Made by a program: the position numbers and the translations under genes. This document shows positions 1-4,381 of a DNA stretch of 5,372 bases, piece by piece; within the stretch, counting starts at the first letter, position 1; every line of letters begins with the position of its first letter. The stretch comes from an uncultured Flammeovirgaceae bacterium (GTDB lineage Bacteria; Bacteroidota; Bacteroidia; Cytophagales; Cyclobacteriaceae), in the NCBI GenBank assembly GCA_946480685.1, contig CAMLLI010000370.1:1-5372 (forward strand). The letters run 5' to 3'. The notes below the pieces were generated by a model that made no database searches, was not told the DNA's origin, and was given only the letters and a program-made list of their open reading frames with translations.

Positions 1-28
1 GGCAACCGTTGTGAAACAATTATTTTTT

Positions 29-68
29 AGAAAAACGGCATGTTACTTTTTTCGCTGAAGCAACATGC
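29..68 (-). terminator. Intrinsic terminator of the small-protein/membrane-protein unit
   Basis: Read on the minus strand, an 11-bp stem forms between 58-68 and 38-48, with one G-U wobble (61 with 45) and a 9-nt loop. It is followed by a short CCG and a T-rich tract (31-35 are all A on the plus strand). The wobble pairs only in minus-strand RNA; on the plus strand it would be an A-C mismatch, so the hairpin is directional. The stem begins at the last base of the TAG stop of the 225-aa gene, which leaves almost no 3' UTR. Confidence 0.7.
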
Positions 69-745
69 TATAGATTGTCCAGCATTTTCTTATCCAGTGA
101 AGCTACATACAAGGCGATGGTGAAGATAACATTTTTCAAAGCATTGGAGCCGTTATGAAGTCCCCACGATAAAAGGAATTGATTGTCGGCTTTCAGAATA
201 AGCCGGTCTACCGTAACGAAGAGGAAAAGATTAATGCCGAAGTATATAAACACGGCGGTGTTGATCCAGAACATGTGCATTCGCTCGATAAATGGTTCCG
301 GGAGCTCGCGAATGAGTCTGTAGAAATAAAATATTGCATACAGCACAAATACAATACTGGAAATTGTAAACAAGTTCGTGTTGAAGCCGGTAACGCCCTG
401 AATAAAAAACAGGTTAATCGCAGCGAAAACTATAAACAGTATGGCTATAGCAGATATAATCTTTTTATGTACAGGTATAGTGAAGGCAGTACTATAAATA
501 CTGCTTAGCAAAGCAAACTGTACGCAGAGGTATATACTTACAATGGTGTTGGGATTAATGCCAAAATGCTTATAGAGCACGAGGCATAGCAAGTCTGATA
601 ACCCGGATGCCAGCAGAAGTGCCCCGAGCAGCCATACACCTGCCGGTAATTTTTTTCTGTTTTGCGCGAAGATAAATACCGCCAACGGCAGCAGTATAGA
701 GTATACCGATATATCGCGCAAAATTCGAAATGTTTCTAAGTCCAT
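68..745 (-). CDS. Uncharacterised seven-transmembrane protein (225 aa)
   Basis: I do not recognise a characterised family. The protein is very hydrophobic, with about seven predicted membrane segments near residues 12-28, 36-58, 66-90, 96-115, 123-143, 158-178 and 190-215. It has no signal peptide and no soluble domain. Short charged connectors (Gln-Asn-Arg-Lys-Lys at 28-32, His-Lys-Lys at 93-95, Arg-Leu-Ile-Arg-Glu at 143-147) suggest several cytoplasmic loops. Membrane-embedded or membrane-facing polar residues include Asp51 in segment 2 and the Trp194...His197-Asn198...Asn201 cluster before segment 7. The ATG at 745 follows an A-rich leader with no Shine-Dalgarno, as is common in Bacteroidota. 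It lies 26 nt downstream of the 114-aa gene on the same strand with no terminator between, so co-transcription is likely. A sensor-like, transporter-like or partner role for the small protein is possible, but no motif decides between them. The gene call is secure; the function is unknown. Confidence 0.85.
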   Translation of the reverse strand: MDLETFRILRDISVYSILLPLAVFIFAQNRKKLPAGVWLLGALLLASGLSDLLCLVLYKHFGINPNTIVSIYLCVQFALLSSIYSTAFTIPVHKKIISAIAILFIVFAAINLFFIQGVTGFNTNLFTISSIVFVLYAIFYFYRLIRELPEPFIERMHMFWINTAVFIYFGINLFLFVTVDRLILKADNQFLLSWGLHNGSNALKNVIFTIALYVASLDKKMLDNL

Positions 746-771
746 TTACAGAGGATCTTTTTTTAGTATTA

Positions 772-1116
772 TTAGTTTGTAGGACAGTACGGAGGGCACG
801 GGCTCGATGCGTCTGCGATCAGTCCCTGTGCGGAAAGCAGTGTAGTGCCTTCAGCGTCATCCGGCCAGATGTTACTTCCATCTTCACGCGCTCCAACCAG
901 CAGTAATTGTTTTTCTCCTTCATCGTTGCTCGCATAGTAAATACGAATGCCAACGCACTCATGCTGCGACAAGATCTCATCTATTATATTCAACCCAAAG
1001 AAACGCGCGCGTATACCATCTTTGTGCGGATGCTTTTCGTGGTAATTTTTAATCCAGCGCATCGCAGTATCTTTGGAAATTGCTTTGCCTACTGTTGGAC
1101 TCAGTCTGTAACTCAT
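772..1116 (-). CDS. Small conserved-looking hypothetical protein with C-terminal CPPYC motif (114 aa)
   Basis: A soluble protein with no signal peptide or membrane segment. Residues 1-85 look like a compact alpha/beta domain: a Lys/His-rich helix around 15-32, a Phe-Phe-Gly turn at 39-41, a helix at 43-51, then two beta-like strands at 54-61 (Cys-Val-Gly-Ile-Arg-Ile-Tyr-Tyr) and 69-76 (Lys-Gln-Leu-Leu-Leu-Val-Gly-Ala). Residues 82-114 look like a flexible tail ending Ser-Pro-Cys107-Pro-Pro-Tyr-Cys111-Pro-Thr-Asn. From memory, similar short proteins ending in Cys-Pro-Pro-x-Cys occur in Bacteroidota genomes, but I could not verify this and know of no assigned function. The ATG at 1116 follows an A/T-rich leader without Shine-Dalgarno. 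It is the first gene of a probable two-gene transcript with the seven-transmembrane gene. The CxxxC pair could bind metal, form a disulfide or be a modification site; none of these is shown. Confidence 0.8.
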   Translation of the reverse strand: MSYRLSPTVGKAISKDTAMRWIKNYHEKHPHKDGIRARFFGLNIIDEILSQHECVGIRIYYASNDEGEKQLLLVGAREDGSNIWPDDAEGTTLLSAQGLIADASSPCPPYCPTN

Positions 1117-1160
1117 AGTATTTAAAATTTAGGTTTAAGTGTCAGGTTGCTATTGTTTGT

Positions 1161-1188
1161 CATCATTTTGTGATGCTCTGTTTCAGAG
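1161..1188. repeat. Two adjacent short hairpins in the probable leader of the 114-aa gene
   Basis: CATCA at 1161-1165 pairs with TGATG at 1171-1175 (5-nt loop). CTCTG at 1176-1180 pairs with CAGAG at 1184-1188 (3-nt loop). They abut one another and would lie at the start of the 5' UTR if the candidate promoter at 1191-1226 is used. Each stem is only 5 bp, so chance is a real possibility. Confidence 0.3.
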
Positions 1189-1190
1189 TT

Positions 1191-1226
1191 CAAGTATATA
1201 GCAGCCCCGGAACAAAAAATCAAAAA
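1191..1226 (-). promoter_or_regulatory. Candidate Bacteroidota-type promoter for the 114-aa/225-aa unit
   Basis: On the minus strand TATACTTG (1198 to 1191) matches the Bacteroidota TAnnTTTG -7 element at five of its six defined bases. A TTTTTG lies at 1226-1221, 22 bases upstream; another TTG lies closer (1215-1213). Transcription would start near 1185, about 70 nt before the ATG at 1116. The elements are short and the surroundings A/T-rich, so this is tentative. Confidence 0.35.
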
Positions 1227-1265
1227 GTTTAGGGAATACACTACAGCGCGCGGTATAGTAAAAAA

Positions 1266-1299
1266 GTACTATGACAACTAGTATGAATGTACTATGACA
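1266..1299. repeat. Tandem 11-bp direct repeats, possible operator
   Basis: GTACTATGACA occurs exactly at 1266-1276 and again at 1289-1299. Between them, CTAGTATGAAT (1278-1288) is a degenerate third copy matching at 7 of 11 positions. The steps of 12 and 11 bp would place all copies on about the same face of the helix. The array lies about 40 bp upstream of the candidate -33 element of the 114-aa gene, where an activator site would be expected. The cognate regulator is not in the window. Confidence 0.5.
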
Positions 1300-1477
1300 G
1301 ACGAATATTGCAGGCTCTGTGAGCGTTTTGCCAATCGCTATGCGTAAATAAAACGACTGTAAGCAAGTTGTTCCTTACATGCGCGAATGAAAAAGAACTA
1401 TATATTTTCGCTGGAAGCTACGTATTTATACGGAGTTTGTCAGCGGTAGTTTTGAAATATAGCACAATGCCGCGCAT

Positions 1478-1502
1478 AAAAAAAGCCTCCGGTCCGGAGG
1501 CT
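1478..1502 (-). terminator. Intrinsic terminator of ndh
   Basis: On the minus strand AGCCTCCG (1502-1495) pairs with 1491-1484 across a 3-nt loop, giving a perfect GC-rich 8-bp stem. It is followed directly by a T run (1484-1478 are seven A on the plus strand). It starts 26 nt past the ndh stop codon. The plus strand has no T run after the stem, so it acts only for ndh. Confidence 0.9.
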
Positions 1503-1528
1503 CTCTAAAATTGATTGTCACTTTTGTC

Positions 1529-2854
1529 TCATCGTTCTACCAGACTTTCCTGGTATATATTCTTCGGTTTATGATCGGTCTGTGCAAACTCTTCAGGCTT
1601 AGGTCTGATGATCAGTCGCAGGGTCGGGTCATCGGTGAGGAACGACCAGGTCCAGTTAAATGTGAGCTTCAGTTTATTCCTGAATCCGGCAATCGGTATC
1701 AGGTGTATAAATAGCCAGATGATCCATGCTATAAATCCTTTTACAAATGCTTTCGGTAAATCTACCACGGCTTTATACTTCGCTATAATCGCCATGCTGC
1801 CTTTGTCATTATACTGGAAAGGTTTCATAGCGCGATTCTCATATAGTCTTTTAAAATTATCCGCGAGTAATTTTCCCTGTTGTATCGCCACTTGCGCCAA
1901 CTGCGGGTGTCCGGATGGAAATTTAGCTTCGTGCGTTGCCAGCCCTATATCACCAATCGCATATATACCTTCTATATCTTTTACACGACAGTATTCATCG
2001 ATAAGAATTCTGCGGCCGCGTCCTAATTTTTCAGGAGGCAGTCCGCGTACCTCACGACCAATTACACCCGATGTCCAGATCAACGCATTGGTCTGAATCA
2101 CTTCACCATTGCTCAGCATTACTTTTCCATCGATATAGTCTTTAACAGCTGTATTGAGTTTGATGGTGATGCCTAATTTCTGTAATACCTCGTGAGCTTC
2201 CTGCTGTGCCTTGGTACTCATGGGGCCGAGTAATACTTTACCGGCTTCAATCAGATATATAGGTAAATTTCCTCCGGGTATCTCCGGGTATTCTACCGGT
2301 CCAATCTTATGCGCCATTTCAGCGAGCATGCCGGCAACTTCTACTCCGGTAGGACCACCACCAGCAATCACGATGTTCAGTAATTTTTTACGCTCTGCCA
2401 GCTCTACAGTTTTTACTGCCTTTTCCATATTAAGCAATAAATGGTTGCGCAGGTTTGTAGCATCATTTATACTCTTCAGCGCCCAGGAATTCTTCTTCAC
2501 ATTTTCCATTCCGAAGTAATTTGTTTCGGTACCGAGCGCCAGCACGAGATAATCGTAGGCAAGTATATCGGTTTCGGTCTCGATGGTTTTGTCTTCCCAG
2601 TTAACCCGAATGAGACAACCTAAATGAAAGCGCAGGTTCTTTTTCTTCTGGAACATCTTACGAAAAGGATAGCTGATGTTCGAAGGTTCGATGAAGGCCA
2701 TTCCTACCTGGTAAAGCAGTGGCGGAAAAAAATGGTAGTTGTTGTTATCAACTAAAGTGATTTGAAAGCGCATGTCGTTAGCCATGCGTTTGATAAAGTT
2801 GAGACCGGCGAATCCACCGCCTACAACTATAATTTTTTTGGGTGAAGTGTTCAT
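1529..2854 (-). CDS. ndh: Type II NADH:quinone oxidoreductase (NDH-2)
   Basis: A single-subunit, non-proton-pumping flavoenzyme that passes electrons from NADH through FAD to the membrane quinone pool (probably menaquinone in this phylum). It sits on the cytoplasmic face of the inner membrane. Visible signatures, in order: the FAD Rossmann motif Gly-Gly-Gly-Phe-Ala-Gly at residues 12-17; the NDH-2 segment Asn39-Tyr-His-Phe-Phe-Pro-Pro-Leu-Leu-Tyr-Gln-Val; the NADH Rossmann motif Gly-Gly-Gly-Pro-Thr-Gly at 165-170 with Glu203 ending the second strand; the second FAD motif Ala-Ile-Gly-Asp at 299-302; and the quinone-site motif Ala-Gln-Val-Ala-Ile-Gln-Gln-Gly at 320-327. A hydrophobic stretch at about 371-390, rich in Trp, Ile and Phe, is the likely membrane anchor. 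At 441 residues it is full length for the family. The ATG at 2854 puts the FAD motif at the usual distance from the N terminus. It is monocistronic, with its own terminator, and divergent from the arginase-like gene. No lesion is seen. Confidence 0.96.
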   Translation of the reverse strand: MNTSPKKIIVVGGGFAGLNFIKRMANDMRFQITLVDNNNYHFFPPLLYQVGMAFIEPSNISYPFRKMFQKKKNLRFHLGCLIRVNWEDKTIETETDILAYDYLVLALGTETNYFGMENVKKNSWALKSINDATNLRNHLLLNMEKAVKTVELAERKKLLNIVIAGGGPTGVEVAGMLAEMAHKIGPVEYPEIPGGNLPIYLIEAGKVLLGPMSTKAQQEAHEVLQKLGITIKLNTAVKDYIDGKVMLSNGEVIQTNALIWTSGVIGREVRGLPPEKLGRGRRILIDEYCRVKDIEGIYAIGDIGLATHEAKFPSGHPQLAQVAIQQGKLLADNFKRLYENRAMKPFQYNDKGSMAIIAKYKAVVDLPKAFVKGFIAWIIWLFIHLIPIAGFRNKLKLTFNWTWSFLTDDPTLRLIIRPKPEEFAQTDHKPKNIYQESLVER

Positions 2855-3107
2855 ACGTAAAACCGTTAAACTGTGTGTTCATTACCCGCGCGAACGCTTG
2901 CAGAGATTTATACTGCTTTAAATAAAGATATAGTAAACTATTATGCCGTATGGGGTTCTGTACGGTATGGTGCGTTGTTGCGTGACTCGTGAATGTATAC
3001 GTATAGGGACGCGATAACGATGTTAAAATCGTGGAAAAGAATTTACAAATTATAGAACGCAGGCACTGCTTTTTAATATGCTATAACTCGATACATACCG
3101 AACACGA
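2855..3107. other. Divergent intergenic region between ndh and the arginase-like gene
   Basis: About 250 bp that should carry both promoters. On the minus strand TATCTTTA (2930-2923) matches five of the six defined bases of TAnnTTTG, but no TTG is properly spaced, so I do not call an ndh promoter. No good element is seen for the plus-strand gene. CCGTA at 2946-2950 and TACGG at 2961-2965 could form a short hairpin. No ORF or RNA gene is evident. Confidence 0.4.
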
Positions 3108-4010
3108 TTGCCCCGCCATAGTTACGATATTGAGATACTGACAGCACCTTCCATTTTAGGATTGCGGCCTTCCGGTGTTGAGATGCTTGCAGACGCACTT
3201 CTGGCTTGCGGACTGGTTGATGCGTTGCAGGTATATCATCCTGTAAAAACAATTCCAACACTCAATCATCTGTATAGTTCAAGCCGTGATGCGGTAACGC
3301 AGTGTCTCAATAGTAATGCCCTTCGGCAATTTTCAGTTACGCTGGCGCGTGAAGTAAAACAAACAATTCAGCAGAAACGATTTGCTCTTGTATTGGGCGG
3401 TGACTGCAGTGTGTTGATCGGAGCGGGTGTCGGGCTGCGGTCGATGCGCAATAACTATGGACTCATCTTTATGGATGCGCATGCCGATTTCTATGCATCG
3501 TCACAATCTGTATCCGGTGAAGTCGCTGATATGGACCTGGCTATTGTAACCGGTAACGGTCCGGCATTACTCACGGATATATATGGACAACGGCCGTATA
3601 TACCTATCGGGAATGTAATTCACGTGGGTCAGCGCGATTGGAAGGAGACACAACGCTATCGATCCAACGATATACGATCAACCCCCATGCACTGCTTTAG
3701 TTACGCCACTATAAGAAACAACGGAGTGGATAAAGTAATACGAAGGATGCAGGCAATAATGAGGAAGTCAAACGCAAAGCGCTGGTGGATACACTTCGAT
3801 ACCGATGTGTTGAATGATACTATAAATCCTGCGGTAGACTATAGATTAAAAGGTGGGTTATCATGGCGACAAACAGGTAAATTGCTTAAGCACCTCGTGC
3901 GTACAGGTAAAGTAGATGGTATGACTGTTACTATCTTTAACCCTACGCTCGACCCGGGCAACAGGATTGCCCGTAACATCGTGAGAACGTTATCACAAGC
4001 TTTTCTATAA
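3108..4010 (+). CDS. Arginase/agmatinase-superfamily protein (GGDCS variant)
   Basis: A member of the ureohydrolase fold family, whose characterised members use a binuclear Mn centre to hydrolyse guanidino or related C-N bonds (arginase, agmatinase, formiminoglutamase). Visible in order: N-terminal strand Leu-Thr-Ala-Pro-Ser-Ile-Leu-Gly-Leu-Arg-Pro (11-21); Gly97-Gly-Asp-Cys100-Ser in place of GGDHS; the metal motif Asp123-Ala-His125-Ala-Asp127; Ser136-Gly-Glu, aligning with the arginase substrate loop; Asp231-Thr-Asp233, the second metal-binding Asp pair; Lys248-Gly-Gly-Leu-Ser; and Asn-Pro-Thr-Leu-Asp near the C terminus. Total length of 300 aa is normal. The usual metal-ligand His is Cys, the Asp-Pro after the second Asp pair is Asn-Asp, and the Glu before Asn-Pro is not conserved. 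I recall other family members with GGDCS, so this is probably a subfamily rather than a dead copy. The start is inferred: the frame opens only after a TAA at 3084 and the first usable codon is TTG at 3108, since the next ATG (3183) would remove the conserved N-terminal strand. Substrate unknown. Confidence 0.88.
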   Translation: MPRHSYDIEILTAPSILGLRPSGVEMLADALLACGLVDALQVYHPVKTIPTLNHLYSSSRDAVTQCLNSNALRQFSVTLAREVKQTIQQKRFALVLGGDCSVLIGAGVGLRSMRNNYGLIFMDAHADFYASSQSVSGEVADMDLAIVTGNGPALLTDIYGQRPYIPIGNVIHVGQRDWKETQRYRSNDIRSTPMHCFSYATIRNNGVDKVIRRMQAIMRKSNAKRWWIHFDTDVLNDTINPAVDYRLKGGLSWRQTGKLLKHLVRTGKVDGMTVTIFNPTLDPGNRIARNIVRTLSQAFL

Positions 4011-4166
4011 TCTCCAGACTATATTTACCAGTGTCCGCTTTTGGAAAAAGGTTCCGGCCAGATTGCCAAAAAGCACAGTAGGCGTACCGTTGTATGATAT
4101 GCATGGATAAAGATATCCCTGTAATTGTATTTGTTTTATGGTAACAAACTGAAAACCAGTAGTGTA

Positions 4167-4196
4167 AACGGATAGGCTATCCGTTGTTTCTTTTTT
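4167..4196 (+). terminator. Probable intrinsic terminator downstream of the arginase-like gene
   Basis: AACGGATA (4167-4174) pairs perfectly with TATCCGTT (4178-4185) across the loop GGC, followed by GTTTC and six T (4191-4196). It lies 157 nt past the stop codon, which is long for a 3' UTR. It could also separate readthrough transcription from the lipoprotein gene or follow an unannotated short transcript. Confidence 0.6.
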
Positions 4197-4301
4197 CTGC
4201 GTGGTGAACGTCCGATTTAGTCATGTATGTTCCGTGCGAAATCATTCATGAACCTGCAACCATTGTTGATTACCAGCCAATACCCCATGCGTTGCCTGGT
4301 C

Positions 4302-4352
4302 TGTATGTATACCACTGTCTAAATGATTACCCTGGGTTTGGGTATACTTACA
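4302..4352. repeat. Imperfect 12-bp inverted repeat upstream of the lipoprotein gene
   Basis: TGTATGTATACC at 4302-4313 and GGTATACTTACA at 4341-4352 are inverted copies matching at 11 of 12 positions, separated by 27 bp. Each arm contains the palindrome GTATAC. The right arm ends 29 nt before the ATG at 4382. It may be a leader stem-loop or a pair of regulator sites; the sequence alone does not decide. Confidence 0.55.
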
Positions 4353-4381
4353 TTCCCAAAATTTTTAACACTATCGAAAAA

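Larger units (their letters stand above)
1117..1477. other. Intergenic region upstream of the 114-aa gene
   Basis: About 360 bases with no convincing gene. On the side facing the 114-aa gene it holds two small hairpins (1161-1175 and 1176-1188), a candidate minus-strand promoter (1191-1226) and an array of 11-bp direct repeats (1266-1299). I see nothing further between about 1300 and 1477, up to the ndh terminator, apart from a 20-codon open frame at 1387-1449 that I do not call. Confidence 0.6.
4011..4381. other. Intergenic region between the arginase-like gene and the lipoprotein gene
   Basis: About 370 bases. It contains a weak AT-rich hairpin (TTTGTT 4130-4135 with AACAAA 4143-4148), the probable arginase terminator (4167-4196) and an imperfect inverted repeat in front of the lipoprotein gene (4302-4352). 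From 4223 a frame continuous with the lipoprotein stays open for 53 codons, but I treat it as non-coding because a complete signal peptide begins at 4382. Confidence 0.55.

Noticed and set aside
179..508. 109-codon plus-strand open frame
   Set aside because: It lies wholly antisense to the seven-transmembrane gene, whose translation shows clear, regularly spaced membrane segments. The polar, charged product is what the reverse complement of hydrophobic codons gives.
907..1125. 72-codon plus-strand open frame
   Set aside because: Antisense to most of the 114-aa gene; no recognisable domain.
1387..1449. 20-codon plus-strand ORF beginning Met-Lys-Lys-Asn-Tyr-Ile
   Set aside because: It has a lysine-rich start, but is too short, has no clear hydrophobic core and no terminator or neighbour to support it. 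An ORF of this size is expected by chance.
1608..2096. 162-codon plus-strand open frame, plus other open frames at 1511-1714, 2211-2519 and 2441-2623
   Set aside because: All overlap the ndh gene on the opposite strand, which carries every NDH-2 signature. The products are low-complexity shadows.
2923..2930. TATCTTTA on the minus strand as an ndh -7 promoter element
   Set aside because: It lacks the final G of TAnnTTTG and there is no TTG at the right spacing, so it is too weak to annotate.
3073..3261. 62-codon minus-strand open frame across the arginase start
   Set aside because: It overlaps the conserved N-terminal strand of the arginase-like protein and has no recognisable features.
4130..4148. 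TTTGTT/AACAAA hairpin downstream of the arginase-like gene as a terminator
   Set aside because: The stem is only 6 bp, mostly A/T, and is not followed by a T tract. The hairpin at 4167-4185 is much better.
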